Positions 25,290 to 34,718 of a stretch of DNA of 64,000 nt are shown in pieces. The DNA comes from Paraburkholderia sejongensis (lineage in GTDB: Bacteria > Pseudomonadota > Gammaproteobacteria > Burkholderiales > Burkholderiaceae): NCBI RefSeq assembly GCF_020880815.1, contig NZ_JAJITD010000006.1, positions 372,001-436,000 of the forward strand, given 5' to 3'. Position 1 is the stretch's first letter. Each line of letters opens with the position of its first letter. Under the pieces are notes generated by a model, which searched no databases, was not told where the DNA came from, and was given only the letters and a program-made list of their open reading frames with translations. The position numbers and the translations under genes were made by a program.

Positions 25290-26861
25290 ATGGAGACTCA
25301 GGCATTCAGAACGATAGGCGGAGACAGCGACAGAATGATGACCGACTGGGCGGGCCTGCCCGCCAACTATGACGACGTATTGCGCCGCGCGATGGATTCG
25401 CTGTTTCGCACCTTCGAGAACTTCAGCGAAGGCACCTTCATCGTCGATGCCGATGCGCGCGTGGTCTGGATCAACAAGCGCTACGCGGCGCGTTTCGGCT
25501 TCGCGGATCCGCAGCAGGCGATTGGCCGCGACTGCGAGGCGGTAATCCCGAACAGCCTGATGCGCGAGGTGGTCCGAACCGGCAAGCCGATTCTGCTCGA
25601 CATCATGGAGACGGATCGCGAGCCGCTGGTCGTCACGCGTCTGCCGCTGAAGGACGATGCCGGCGTGACGGTCGGCGCGGTCGGCTTCGCGCTCTACGAC
25701 GAACTGAAAGCACTGACGCCGCTCTTTTCGCAGTACTCGCGACTGCAGCAGGAGTTGATCGCGACACGCCAGTCGCTCGCGCAGGCGCGGCGCGCGCGCT
25801 ACACATTCGGCAGTTTCGTCGGCACCAGCGCCGCGAGTCTCGAAGTAAAGCGCCAGGCGCGGCGCGCGGCGCAGCTCGAAGCGCCGGTGCTGCTGCTCGG
25901 CGAAACCGGCACCGGCAAGGAGCTGCTCGCGCACGCGATCCACGGCGGCTCGGCGCGCGCGCATCAGCCGCTGGTGAGCGTGAACGTCGCCGCGATCCCC
26001 GACACGCTGCTCGAAGTCGAGTTCTTCGGCGCCGCGCCCGGCGCGTACACCGGCGCGGATCGCAAAGGCCGGGTCGGCAAGTTCGAGCTGGCGAACGGCG
26101 GCACGCTGTTTCTCGACGAAATCGGCGACATGCCGCTGGCGTTGCAGGGCAAGCTGCTGCGCGTGCTGCAGGACAAGGAGTTCGAGCCGCTCGGCTCGAA
26201 CCGGATCGTGCGCGCGGACGTGCGGATCATCGCGGCGACGTCGGCCGATCTGCCGGCGCGGGTCGCGGCCGGGCGCTTCCGGCCGGATCTGTTCTACCGG
26301 CTCAACGTGCTGACGATCCACGCACCGGCGCTGCGCGAGCGCGCGTCCGACATCGAGGCGCTCGCCTACGCGATGCTCGAGGATCTCGCCGCGCAGTCCC
26401 GCGGCGGCGCGCACTTCGAATTGCACGACGACGCGTTGCGGCTACTATGCGCGTACCACTGGCCGGGCAATGTGCGCGAGCTGCGCAACACGCTGGAGCG
26501 GGCGGTGATGCTGTCGGACAGCGAGTACATCGATGCGCGGATGCTCGCGCCGTTTATCGGTTCGGGGCAGTCCGGCGGTGCCGCGTCACATGACGCGCAT
26601 GACGCGCGCGGCGGCGCGCGGGGTTCGCCGCAAGCCGGGGCACTCGCGCAGGGCTCGGCTGTAACCGGCACGGCCGCCGCCACTTGCGCCGACCCCGCCG
26701 GCCCCGTCACATGGAACGCCGCGATGGCCGCTTTCGAAAAGCGCTTCCTCAGCGACGCGTTGCGCGCGAACGGCGGCCGCGTAATTGACACTGCGAAACA
26801 GATCGGCATGGGCCGCGCGACGCTCTATAAGAAGATCGCCGCGCACGGTATCGACGTTTGA
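25290..26861 (+). CDS. Sigma-54-dependent transcriptional activator with PAS domain
   Basis: A 523-residue enhancer-binding protein. PAS domain at about 40-140 ([23 protein letters not shown]). AAA+ domain at about 175-410 with Walker A GETGTGKE, the sigma-54 contact loop GAYTGA (a Tyr variant of GAFTGA that is still found in working activators), Walker [13 protein letters not shown] and [21 protein letters not shown] Fis-type helix-turn-helix ends the protein ([20 protein letters not shown]). An Ala/Gly-rich linker of about 60 residues precedes the helix-turn-helix. The start is uncertain: ATG at 25335 is an alternative. It is divergent from the GntP-type permease and most likely activates it in response to a small molecule bound by the PAS domain. 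Confidence 0.9.
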   Translation: METQAFRTIGGDSDRMMTDWAGLPANYDDVLRRAMDSLFRTFENFSEGTFIVDADARVVWINKRYAARFGFADPQQAIGRDCEAVIPNSLMREVVRTGKPILLDIMETDREPLVVTRLPLKDDAGVTVGAVGFALYDELKALTPLFSQYSRLQQELIATRQSLAQARRARYTFGSFVGTSAASLEVKRQARRAAQLEAPVLLLGETGTGKELLAHAIHGGSARAHQPLVSVNVAAIPDTLLEVEFFGAAPGAYTGADRKGRVGKFELANGGTLFLDEIGDMPLALQGKLLRVLQDKEFEPLGSNRIVRADVRIIAATSADLPARVAAGRFRPDLFYRLNVLTIHAPALRERASDIEALAYAMLEDLAAQSRGGAHFELHDDALRLLCAYHWPGNVRELRNTLERAVMLSDSEYIDARMLAPFIGSGQSGGAASHDAHDARGGARGSPQAGALAQGSAVTGTAAATCADPAGPVTWNAAMAAFEKRFLSDALRANGGRVIDTAKQIGMGRATLYKKIAAHGIDV

Positions 26862-26959
26862 GCATCGGGGCGTCACGGCTGCCTCGGCCGGCTGACGCAG
26901 CGCCGGGGCCGCGTGGCACAATCGCGCAATCGAACAACAAGACGTGACCGGGGCTTTCC

Positions 26960-27226
26960 ATGAAACGCAGTCTTTCCTTCTTCGCGCGCCGCTCGAGCCT
27001 GCTGCTGTCCGCCGGCGCGGTGCTCGCGCTCGGCGCTTGCAGCAGCAGCGCGCCGCTGTTCCTGTCGGACGGCCGACCGACCGTGCTGGTGCAATGCCCA
27101 GCCGGTTCGAGCTCGTGTTCGGAGCAGGCCAGCGCGAACTGCAACGGCGCGTACGACGTCGTGCGCCAGTCCACCGACGGCGGCACGCTGAGCCTGATCT
27201 ACGCATGCCGCGCGGCCGCGAGGTAA
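26960..27226 (+). CDS. Small lipoprotein
   Basis: An 88-residue predicted lipoprotein. Positively charged start MKRSLSFFARR, hydrophobic LLLSAGAVLALGA, and lipobox LALGAC with lipidated Cys at about residue 27. The mature part has four more cysteines (QCPAGSSSCSEQASANCNGA and YACR), likely forming two disulfides. No named family was recognised. It has its own terminator, so it is transcribed as a single gene. The +2 residue is Ser, which favours outer-membrane sorting. Confidence 0.8.
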   Translation: MKRSLSFFARRSSLLLSAGAVLALGACSSSAPLFLSDGRPTVLVQCPAGSSSCSEQASANCNGAYDVVRQSTDGGTLSLIYACRAAAR

Positions 27227-27253
27227 CGCGGAGATAAGCTATGGCTTCATAGC

Positions 27254-27282
27254 AGCGCCGGTGCGATGCCGGCGCTTTTTTA
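27254..27282 (+). terminator. Rho-independent terminator after the lipoprotein gene
   Basis: Perfect 8-base stem AGCGCCGG / CCGGCGCT with a 7-base loop, then TTTTTT. Confidence 0.85.
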
Positions 27283-27809
27283 TTGCCGCGAATTAAAAAA
27301 GCCGCCCTTTTTTTCGCCGCAATTCGAGTTCCAATGTTTCTGATTCGACTCATATTGGCAGCCAAAACGCGCAATCCGCGCTCCATTCGTTCAATTGGCA
27401 CGCTCGTGCTATCCGGATCCGCACATGGCTGTCATAAACTTATGCGTGTAATGTCGGTCCGCCGATCCGCTTAACATGCGGATTGATTAATCCGGTCCCG
27501 TGCCGGTTCGGGCGAACCGTATTCCGTCTACGGACCCGCGGACGAATACTCCTGGTCGGTTTTTAGCATTGAGCGAAGTCGGTGCGCCAGCTAACGGAAC
27601 GCCGGGTTTGGCGGCGGTATTCTTTTTAAACCGTTGGCGATTTAACCCCGGCACGCAGATTTTGCCGGTTTGCTTTTAGCGCAGGAGACCACCAGGAAGC
27701 TTTTTCCGCTTCCACGAGCGGTGCCGAGATGGCCCATGAAGGCCGCCGCGCCGGCTCATGCTTTTCGATTTTTGCTTTGCAATTAATTCAATAGAATCCG
27801 GGGAAAGCA
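27283..27809. other. Intergenic region of lower GC, no gene seen
   Basis: About 530 bases with clear A/T-rich stretches unlike the surrounding coding DNA. Open frames here lack ribosome sites. It could carry a promoter or small RNA, but nothing specific is readable. Confidence 0.4.
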
Positions 27810-28013
27810 ATGAATCATCAGCAACTAGAAAGAGACATCCGTCATCTGGAGCAGGTCATTTCCCATATTTCGGCGCAGGACCGAATTCCGCTGTCTTACT
27901 GGCGCAACCGTATCGAGCTGGTTTCCGATGCGGTTATCGTGCCGGCGCAGGCAACCCGGATCAAACGTCTGGATGCCGCGCTGTGCGCATTGGAAAAACG
28001 CCAGAAAACCTGA
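27810..28013 (+). CDS. Small hypothetical protein (67 residues)
   Basis: A short helical, charged protein: MNHQQLERDIRHLEQVISHI, then YWRNRIELV and TRIKRLDAALCALEKRQ. GGGGAAAG lies four bases upstream of the ATG. No family is recognised. Coding is plausible because of the ribosome site and regular codon use, but an overlapping frame is also open. Confidence 0.55.
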   Translation: MNHQQLERDIRHLEQVISHISAQDRIPLSYWRNRIELVSDAVIVPAQATRIKRLDAALCALEKRQKT

Positions 28014-28144
28014 ATACCGGCATTGCGGTTCAGCCAATGGGGAATATCGTCGTGTACTCTGCCGATGGGTGAATTCTGCTTAATGACATCTGAAGCGGAT
28101 GCTCACCGGGTTTGCGCTTTTCCTTTCATTGACATGGGACCGAT

Positions 28145-29344
28145 ATGCAGATTGCAGGATTTGCCGCGAGCCGGCTGGCCGCATTGACCAATGCAATGCA
28201 AGGCTATGTGGAGCGCGGCGAAGTGGCGGGCGTGGTGTCGCTGGTATGGCGGCGCGGCGAGATCGGTTATTTCGAACCGCTGGGTCTGCGCGACGAAGCC
28301 GCGCAATTGCCGATGGAGCGCGACACGCTGTTCCGGATCGCGTCGATGACCAAGCCGGTGACGAGCGCCGCGATCATGATGCTGATCGAGGAAGACCGCC
28401 TCGCGCTCGATACACCGGTCTCGCTGTGGCTCCCCGAACTCGCGGCGCCGCGCGTGCTGCGCGACCCGAACGGCTCGCTCGACGACACCGATCCGGTCCG
28501 CGCGCCGCTCACGGTGCTCGACCTGCTCACGCATCGAGCGGGCTTCGCGTATCACTTCACGTCGACGGGGCCGCTCGCCGAAGCGTACGCGGCCGCGTTC
28601 AACGGCTTCGAGTCGAACGGCGACAACAGCGCGTGGCTCGCGCGGATCGCCGCGTTGCCGCTGATGTTCCAGCCCGGCACGCGCTGGCATTACGGCGTCG
28701 CGACCGACGTGCTCGGCGTGCTGATCGAGCGCATCACCGCAATGTCGCTGGGCGAGTTTTTCCGCACCCGCATTTTCGAGCCGCTCGGGATGCGCGATAC
28801 CGCGTTCTGGGTGCACGACACGCAACTCGCGCGTCTGGCCACCGCTTACGGCATCGATCCCAACACCCGGCGACGGGTGGTCGAAGATCATCCGGCCGCC
28901 AGCCGCTGGGCCAGTCCGCGCCGCTTCCAGAGCGGCGGCGGGGGGCTCGTGTCGACCGCCGAGGACTATCTGCAATTCGCGCAACTGCTGCTCGGCCGTG
29001 GGCGCGTCGGCGGCACGCGTCTGCTGTCGAACCGCTCGGTCGATCTGATGCGCAGCAACTTCCTGTCGCGCGACCAGCGCCGCCTGCCCGCGTTCGGCCA
29101 TGTGATCTGGGCCGGGCAGGGGTTTGGTCTGGGCCTGTCGGTGGTCGACGATCCGGCCCAGCAACTGCCGCTCGGCTACCGTTCGCTCGGCTCGTTCGGC
29201 TGGCCCGGCGCGTACGGCACCAGCTGGTTTGCCGACCCGGTCGAGAATCTCATCGGCCTAATGCTGATCCAGCGCCGCTCGCTCGACCCGTTCCCGATGG
29301 CGATCGACTTCGAACGCCGCGTCTACGATGCGATCGACGTTTGA
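28145..29344 (+). CDS. Serine hydrolase of the class C beta-lactamase / esterase EstB family
   Basis: A 399-residue enzyme of the penicillin-binding-protein-like esterase group. Nucleophile motif SMTK (about residue 75) within LFRIASMTKPVTSAAIMMLI. The second motif Tyr is in WHYGVATDVLGVLIERI, the pattern of EstB-type esterases rather than the YxN of true class C beta-lactamases. The third region is GWPGAYGTSWFADP, taking the place of KTG. No signal peptide is seen, so it is probably cytoplasmic. It most likely hydrolyses short-chain esters; a beta-lactam resistance role is not supported. Confidence 0.88.
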   Translation: MQIAGFAASRLAALTNAMQGYVERGEVAGVVSLVWRRGEIGYFEPLGLRDEAAQLPMERDTLFRIASMTKPVTSAAIMMLIEEDRLALDTPVSLWLPELAAPRVLRDPNGSLDDTDPVRAPLTVLDLLTHRAGFAYHFTSTGPLAEAYAAAFNGFESNGDNSAWLARIAALPLMFQPGTRWHYGVATDVLGVLIERITAMSLGEFFRTRIFEPLGMRDTAFWVHDTQLARLATAYGIDPNTRRRVVEDHPAASRWASPRRFQSGGGGLVSTAEDYLQFAQLLLGRGRVGGTRLLSNRSVDLMRSNFLSRDQRRLPAFGHVIWAGQGFGLGLSVVDDPAQQLPLGYRSLGSFGWPGAYGTSWFADPVENLIGLMLIQRRSLDPFPMAIDFERRVYDAIDV

Positions 29345-29450
29345 GCCCATCCGCCGCGCATGCAACTGGCCGCGCGATTCACTATCCTGAGAATTATTCG
29401 TCTGATAGTCTCCGGACAGCAGTTCGTCGAACCGATGGGGAGCAACCGGC

Positions 29451-29747
29451 ATGGCCTCTTACAAACAGTTGACTGCGCAACTCGAAAAACTTCATAAGGA
29501 AGTCGCAGTGGCCCGCGAAAAGGAAATCGCGCAGGCTATCGCCGACATCAAACAGAAGGTCGCCGAATACGATTTGACCGCCGAGGAACTCGGCTTCACC
29601 AATTCGCCGAAGCCGCGCCGCAAGGCGGCATCGGCGTCGGTCGCCAAGTACCGCAATCCGAAGACCGGCGAAACGTGGAGCGGGCGCGGCCGCTCGCCCG
29701 CGTGGCTGGTGGGCAAGAACCGCGAGCGTTTTCTGATCGAAAGTTGA
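29451..29747 (+). CDS. H-NS family nucleoid-associated protein
   Basis: A 98-residue H-NS-like DNA-binding protein. The N-terminal half is a coiled-coil oligomerisation region (LTAQLEKLHKEVAVAREKEI). The C-terminal half carries KYRNPKTGETWSGRGRSPAW, the AT-hook-like minor-groove motif of the short betaproteobacterial and phage H-NS group. Such proteins silence A/T-rich, horizontally acquired DNA. ATG start with GGGGAGCAACCGGC upstream. It stands alone after the serine hydrolase, and the Burkholderia genomes that carry it usually hold several paralogues. Confidence 0.93.
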   Translation: MASYKQLTAQLEKLHKEVAVAREKEIAQAIADIKQKVAEYDLTAEELGFTNSPKPRRKAASASVAKYRNPKTGETWSGRGRSPAWLVGKNRERFLIES

Positions 29748-29801
29748 CCGGCGTCTGCACATCAGTGATCGGCGGCGCGGGTTGCGCCGCACCGTTGGCT
29801 G

Positions 29802-29824
29802 GTCCCGAAAACGCTCACCTTTGC
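29802..29824 (+). repeat. 23-base direct repeat, left copy
   Basis: Begins GTCCCGAAAACGCTCACC and is identical to the copy at 30151-30173 over 23 bases. The pair bounds about 326 bases of noncoding DNA. Confidence 0.75.
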
Positions 29825-30150
29825 GCGGCGGCGTCACGCGAACGACCTGCTTCGTTGCGGCATTGCCTGTCCGCGAGCTTGCTTCGGTGAGCCAGGTTTT
29901 GTCGAGACACGCACCGCCGTGCAGGTTGCTCGCGGTCGGCGAGCGCAGCCGCGCAGCTAACGGCGCAAAGCCGCGCCGGCCTTTGCCGGCGGGCGTTTCC
30001 AGGCGATGCGCCGGCACGGTTTGGTCAGTCATGCAGAGTTTTGTCGCGGCATTTGCGGCGTCGGCGTCGATGCGCTGCGCGCGTAAGCCGGTGCATGCAG
30101 GCGCTTCGCGATCCTCACCTTTCGTCGTCGGTTACCGTTAGCCGCCGCAA

Positions 30151-30173
30151 GTCCCGAAAACGCTCACCTTTGC
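30151..30173 (+). repeat. 23-base direct repeat, right copy
   Basis: Exact copy of 29802-29824, in the same orientation, 349 bases further on. Confidence 0.75.
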
Positions 30174-30452
30174 CGCCGCCCTGGGTGCCCACCGGCCGCG
30201 CCCCGCCCGCTTTCCCCCGGCCTTAGCCCCACGCGTGTATCATTCGCACCTTGCGCCATTCCGCGCTGGCGTTTCCCGTGCTGTCGAACCCAAGCTCGTG
30301 CCTTGTCCGCAAGCCGTTTCCGGCGCGGCGAGCGCGCCGAAAACGGCCTCGCCCGACTTCCGCGGCCCGATGCCGCCGCGCCACGCGCGGCATGCCGGCC
30401 GCCCAGGGCCGCAGGGAACCGCCCGAACCTCTTTCCGTGACCGCCAGACCCG

Positions 30453-32054
30453 ATGTCAGTCTCCGAACTCAAACGCCGCCGCACCTTCGCGGTCATTTCC
30501 CACCCGGACGCGGGTAAAACCACGCTGACCGAAAAGCTGCTGCTGTTCTCGGGCGCGATCCAGATCGCCGGTACCGTGAAGGGCCGCAAGAGCAACCGCT
30601 ACGCGACGTCCGACTGGATGGAGATCGAAAAGCAGCGCGGCATTTCGGTCGCGAGCTCGGTGATGCAGTTCGAGTACGGCGACTGCGTGATCAACCTGCT
30701 CGACACGCCGGGCCACGAAGACTTCTCGGAAGACACGTACCGCGTGCTGACCGCGGTCGACGCCGCGGTGATGGTGATCGACGGCGCGAACGGTGTCGAA
30801 GCGCAGACGCTGAAGCTGCTCGAAGTCTGCCGCAGCCGCAAGACCCCGATCGTCACCTTCATCAACAAGCTCGACCGCGAAGTGCGCGAGCCGCTCGAAC
30901 TGCTCGACGAAATCGAACAGCACCTGGGCGTGTCGGCGGTGCCGTTTACGTGGCCGATCGGCATGGGCAAGGACTTCCAGGGCGTCTACGACGTCCAGCG
31001 CGACCAGGTGCGGGTGTTCCGCGCGGGCCAGGATACGGCCGGCGGCGCGGTGGAAACGCTGCATGCGCTCAGCAACGAAGACGGCGAGAGCCGCTTCGGC
31101 TCTGCCTGGGTGCGCGCGAAGGAAGAGATCGATCTGATCAGCGGCGCGACGCCCGCCTTCGACCGCGAGCAGTTCCTCGCCGGTCAGCAGTCGCCGGTGC
31201 TGTTCGGCTCGGCGATCAACAACTTCGGCGTGAAGGAAATTCTCGACGCGCTGGTCGACCTCGCGCCGCCGCCGTCGATGCGGATGACGGTGCAGCGTCC
31301 GGTGCTGCCGGAAGAGCCGAAGTTCACCGGCGTCGTGTTCAAGGTGCAGGCGAACATGGACCTCGCGCACCGCGACCGCGTCGCGTTTATCCGCGTGTGC
31401 TCGGGACGTTTCGAGCGCGGCATGGCGGTGAAGGTCACGCGTTCGAACAAGACCTTCCGCGCGAACAACGTGGTGACGTTCCTGTCGCAGCGTCGCGAGA
31501 CGGTCAGCGAGGCGTACCCCGGCGACATCATCGGGATTCCGAACCATGGCACGCTGAGCCTCGGCGATACGCTGACCGAAGGCGAACAGCTGCAATTCGT
31601 CGGCCTGCCGTTCTTCGCGCCGGAAATTTTCCAGACCGTCGAAGTGGTCGATCCGATGCGCGCGAAGCAGCTCGGCGAAGCGCTGAAGCAACTGGGCGAA
31701 GAAGGCGCGATTCAGGTGTTCCGTCCGGAAGCCGGCGGCCTGATGATTCTCGGCGCGGTCGGTCAGCTGCAGTTCGAAGTGGTGTCGCACCGTCTGTCGA
31801 CCGAGTACAAGGTCGACGTGCGGATGGCGCCGGCGCGGTATCGCTTGTCGCGCTGGGTGACTTGCGACGATCCGGCCGAGCTGCGCCGCTTCACCGATTC
31901 GTACTCGGCGCGGATCGCGCTCGATGCGTCCGATGCGCCGACTTACCTGGCCTCGCACGTGTCTGAGATCGAAGTCGCGCAGAAGGCGTGGCCGAAGATC
32001 GTGTTCAACGAGTTGCGCGAGCACTCGGGGGCGCCGTTCAGGAAGACGATGTAA
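30453..32054 (+). CDS. prfC: Peptide chain release factor 3
   Basis: A 533-residue translational GTPase that recycles RF1/RF2 from the ribosome after termination. G1 is HPDAGKTTLTEK (about 18-29). The switch region contains RGISVASSVMQFEY, G3 is DTPGHEDFSEDTYR and G4 is NKLDR. The later beta-barrel and RF3 C-terminal domains follow (VGQLQFEVVSHRLSTEY). Length and motifs match the full family. It is followed by a strong terminator, so it is a single-gene unit. Nothing unusual is visible. Confidence 0.97.
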   Translation: MSVSELKRRRTFAVISHPDAGKTTLTEKLLLFSGAIQIAGTVKGRKSNRYATSDWMEIEKQRGISVASSVMQFEYGDCVINLLDTPGHEDFSEDTYRVLTAVDAAVMVIDGANGVEAQTLKLLEVCRSRKTPIVTFINKLDREVREPLELLDEIEQHLGVSAVPFTWPIGMGKDFQGVYDVQRDQVRVFRAGQDTAGGAVETLHALSNEDGESRFGSAWVRAKEEIDLISGATPAFDREQFLAGQQSPVLFGSAINNFGVKEILDALVDLAPPPSMRMTVQRPVLPEEPKFTGVVFKVQANMDLAHRDRVAFIRVCSGRFERGMAVKVTRSNKTFRANNVVTFLSQRRETVSEAYPGDIIGIPNHGTLSLGDTLTEGEQLQFVGLPFFAPEIFQTVEVVDPMRAKQLGEALKQLGEEGAIQVFRPEAGGLMILGAVGQLQFEVVSHRLSTEYKVDVRMAPARYRLSRWVTCDDPAELRRFTDSYSARIALDASDAPTYLASHVSEIEVAQKAWPKIVFNELREHSGAPFRKTM

Positions 32055-32090
32055 CGCGGTTGCCCGACCGCTGTTCGCAAGTCCGTAGGC

Positions 32091-32124
32091 AAAAAAGCCG
32101 CGTCGTTCGACGCGGCTTTTTTTT
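32091..32124 (+). terminator. Rho-independent terminator of prfC
   Basis: Perfect 15-base inverted repeat AAAAAAGCCGCGTCG / CGACGCGGCTTTTTT with a 2-base centre and an extended T-run. Confidence 0.92.
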
Positions 32125-32250
32125 CGCGCCGTCGTCCACCGTAGCGCGCGCCGCCGTCACGGACTTCGCCTATGCTGACGTAACCGCGCGCGCTAGCGTG
32201 TCACCGCGCCGCCGGCGTTTCCCTCCAACCGCCCATCGCCCGGAGTGCCC

Positions 32251-34668
32251 GTGACCGTCCGCAATCTCGATGCGCTGTTTCGCCCCAAATCCGTCGCCGT
32301 GATCGGCGCGTCCGAGCGGCCGGGCAGCACCGGCGCGATGGTGTGGGCGCGTGTGCTGGAAGGCGGCTTCGCCGGACCGGTGTGGCCGGTCAATCCGAAA
32401 TACGACACGCTCGGCGGCCACCCGGTGATTCACGATGCCGGCGATCTGCCGCAGGCGCCGACCGTCGCGGTGATCTGCACCCCGCCCGCGAGCTGGCCCG
32501 GCCTGATCCACAAGCTCGGCGGGATGGGTACGCGCGCCGCGATCATCGTCGGCACCGTGGATGGCGACGAGGACCGGCTCGCGGTGCGGCACGCGTTGTC
32601 GGCGGCGCGTCCGCATCTGCTGCGGATCGTCGGGCCGGGCAGTCTCGGCGTGGTGTCGCCGGCGCTCGGCGCGCAACTGGGCGCGCCGTCGTGCACGGTG
32701 AAGGCGGGCGGCGTCGCGTGGGTGTCGCAGTCGAACGCGCTGACCAACGCGGTGCTCGGCTGGGCGCACGCGCGCGGGCTCGGCTTCTCGCACGCGGTCG
32801 CGCTCGGCGACGAGGCCGACGTCGATGCCGGCGACGTGCTCGACTATCTGGCCAGCGACCCCGGCACCCGCGCGATCCTGCTCGAACTCGACAGCGTGCG
32901 GGCCGCGCGCAAGTTCATGTCGGCCGCGCGCGCGGCGGCGCGCAACAAGCCGGTGCTGGCGCTGCGCTCGGGCCGCGACGATCCGGCCGACGGCCTCTAC
33001 ACGGCGGCGTTCCGGCGCGCGGGGCTGGTGCGCGTCGATGCGCTCGACGATCTGCTCGACGAGATCGAAACGCTCGGCGTCGGCCGGGTGGCCGCGGGCG
33101 GCACCGCGACGCTGATCACCAGCGACCGCGGTCTCGCGACGCTCGCGCGCGACGCGTTCGGCGCGGCCGGCGGGCTGCTCGCGCCATGGCCTGAGGAGCT
33201 GTCGACCGCGCTGCGGGACGCGTTGCCGCGCGCGGTCGGCGGCAATCCGCTGCTGCTCGGCGACGACGCGCGCCCCGAGCATTTCGGCACCGCGCTGAAG
33301 CTGCTCGCCGCGCATCGCGATACCGGCACCGCGTTCGTGGTCCACGCGTCGACTCACGGCGCGCCGGTCGATGCGGTCGCGCAGGCGCTGATCGAACATC
33401 AGCAGTTCGCGTATCGGGGGCTGCTCGCGTGCTTCTTCGGCGGCGTCGATGCGGCGCGCCGCGATGCGCTGCACGCGCAGGGCATTCCGGTGCATACGAC
33501 CCCGCAGCGGCTCGCGCGCGCGTTCGCGCGGCTGGTCGATTACCGCCTGGGCCGCGAGCTGTTGATGCAGACGCCGGAGGGCTTGCCCGCGCAGATTCCC
33601 GACGCGATCGACGCGGCGCAGGCGCAGGCGCGCGCCGCGTTGGCGGCGGGTGAACATGAATTGAGCGGGGACGCGGCGGCGCGGTTTCTGGCGCGTTTCG
33701 GGTTGCGGGTCGAAGACGCCGGGCGACAGGACGCGACCTCGGCTTCCCAACCCATCGTCGACCTCGCGATCCAACTGCACGACGACGACAATTTCGGCCC
33801 GGTATTTCGCTTCACCGCGCCCGCAATCGACGGCGTCTCCGAAGGGCTGCGCGTCTACGGCCTGCCGCCGCTCAATCCGATCCTCGCGCGCGACATCGTC
33901 ACGCGTTCGCACTACGCGCGGCTGGTCGCGCCGGAACCGACGCTCGCGGCATTAACCGCGCTGTCGCAGGCGGTCTGCGACGTGCGGGAAATCGTCGGCC
34001 TGAAGCTGGCGCTGCGGGTCTATCGCGACCACGTGACGGTCGTCGACCCCGTGCTGCATGTCGGCGCCGAGCGCAGCCGGCTCGCGATCATGCCGTATCC
34101 GCGCCGCTTCGAGGAAACGATCGACTGGCATGGTCTGCGCGTGACGGTGCGGCCGATCCGCCCGGAAGACGAAATCGCCCACAGCGACTTCGTGAAGGCG
34201 ATGACCCCGGAGGACTTGCGTCTGCGTTTTTTCGGCGCGGTCGGCACCTTCGACCATTCTCAGCTCGCGCGCATGACGCAGATCGACTACGACCGCGAGA
34301 TGGCGCTGATCGCGACCGTCGATAACGCCGACGGCGTCGCGCAGACGCTCGGCGTGGTGCGCGCGGTCGCCGATCCCGACAACGAGACGGCCGAGTTCGC
34401 GGTGACCGTGCGCTCGGACCAGAAGGGCCGGCGGCTCGGTCAGTTGCTGATGGAGCGGATCATCGCGTACGCGCGGGCGCGCGGCACGCATTGGCTGATC
34501 GGCGAGGCGTTGCGCGAGAACACCGCGATGATCGCGCTGGCGAAGCGCTGCGGTTTCACGATCACGCGCACCGAGGATCCCGGCGTGGTGGGGTTCAGGA
34601 TGGCGCTCGATGAACCCGAACCGGCGGGCGCGGACAGCACGTCCACGCAGAAACGGCCGGCGGGTTGA
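32251..34668 (+). CDS. Pat-like GNAT acetyltransferase with degenerate acyl-CoA ligase (NDP-forming) part
   Basis: An 805-residue protein of the bifunctional acetate-CoA-ligase/GNAT group, to which the protein lysine acetyltransferases Pat/PatZ belong. CoA-binding domain at about 5-130 (LFRPKSVAVIGASERPGSTG). Succinyl-CoA-ligase-like domain at about 140-290 (VSQSNALTNAVLGWA, LGDEADVDAGDVLDYL). C-terminal GNAT domain at about 640-790 (TVRSDQKGRRLGQLLMERII). The loop that carries the phospho-histidine in active ligases (SHTGALAGSD) is absent, and the central ATP-grasp part is much shortened. The protein is thus likely an acetyltransferase with a sensor-like ligase half. The GTG at 32251 has GGAG five bases upstream; GTG at 32245 is an alternative. 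Confidence 0.85.
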   Translation: MTVRNLDALFRPKSVAVIGASERPGSTGAMVWARVLEGGFAGPVWPVNPKYDTLGGHPVIHDAGDLPQAPTVAVICTPPASWPGLIHKLGGMGTRAAIIVGTVDGDEDRLAVRHALSAARPHLLRIVGPGSLGVVSPALGAQLGAPSCTVKAGGVAWVSQSNALTNAVLGWAHARGLGFSHAVALGDEADVDAGDVLDYLASDPGTRAILLELDSVRAARKFMSAARAAARNKPVLALRSGRDDPADGLYTAAFRRAGLVRVDALDDLLDEIETLGVGRVAAGGTATLITSDRGLATLARDAFGAAGGLLAPWPEELSTALRDALPRAVGGNPLLLGDDARPEHFGTALKLLAAHRDTGTAFVVHASTHGAPVDAVAQALIEHQQFAYRGLLACFFGGVDAARRDALHAQGIPVHTTPQRLARAFARLVDYRLGRELLMQTPEGLPAQIPDAIDAAQAQARAALAAGEHELSGDAAARFLARFGLRVEDAGRQDATSASQPIVDLAIQLHDDDNFGPVFRFTAPAIDGVSEGLRVYGLPPLNPILARDIVTRSHYARLVAPEPTLAALTALSQAVCDVREIVGLKLALRVYRDHVTVVDPVLHVGAERSRLAIMPYPRRFEETIDWHGLRVTVRPIRPEDEIAHSDFVKAMTPEDLRLRFFGAVGTFDHSQLARMTQIDYDREMALIATVDNADGVAQTLGVVRAVADPDNETAEFAVTVRSDQKGRRLGQLLMERIIAYARARGTHWLIGEALRENTAMIALAKRCGFTITRTEDPGVVGFRMALDEPEPAGADSTSTQKRPAG

Positions 34669-34676
34669 GCGGCTGT

Positions 34677-34695
34677 GGGACGCGCGCCGCGTCCC
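34677..34695. terminator. Hairpin between convergent genes
   Basis: GGGACGCG / CGCGTCCC, 8-base perfect stem with a 3-base loop, in the 50-base gap between the converging Pat-like gene and the next. There is no T-run. Confidence 0.35.
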
Positions 34696-34718
34696 TGCCG
34701 CTCGATGACTTCTACGGC

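Larger units (their letters stand above)
29748..30452. other. Intergenic region holding a 23-bp direct repeat pair
   Basis: About 700 bases without a gene I trust. Both strands contain open frames typical of high-GC noncoding DNA. It contains the direct repeats at 29802-29824 and 30151-30173, described separately. Confidence 0.5.

Noticed and set aside
27758..28072. 104-codon open frame overlapping the 67-residue gene
   Set aside because: No ribosome site and atypical composition; the 67-residue frame has a good ribosome site.
28145..29344. Beta-lactam resistance by a class C beta-lactamase
   Set aside because: The SxxK motif is present, but the YxN and KTG motifs have the esterase-type replacements and there is no signal peptide.
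29394..30032. 212-codon minus-strand open frame across the H-NS gene and the repeat block
   Set aside because: It runs antisense through a clear H-NS gene and has no ribosome site or family likeness.
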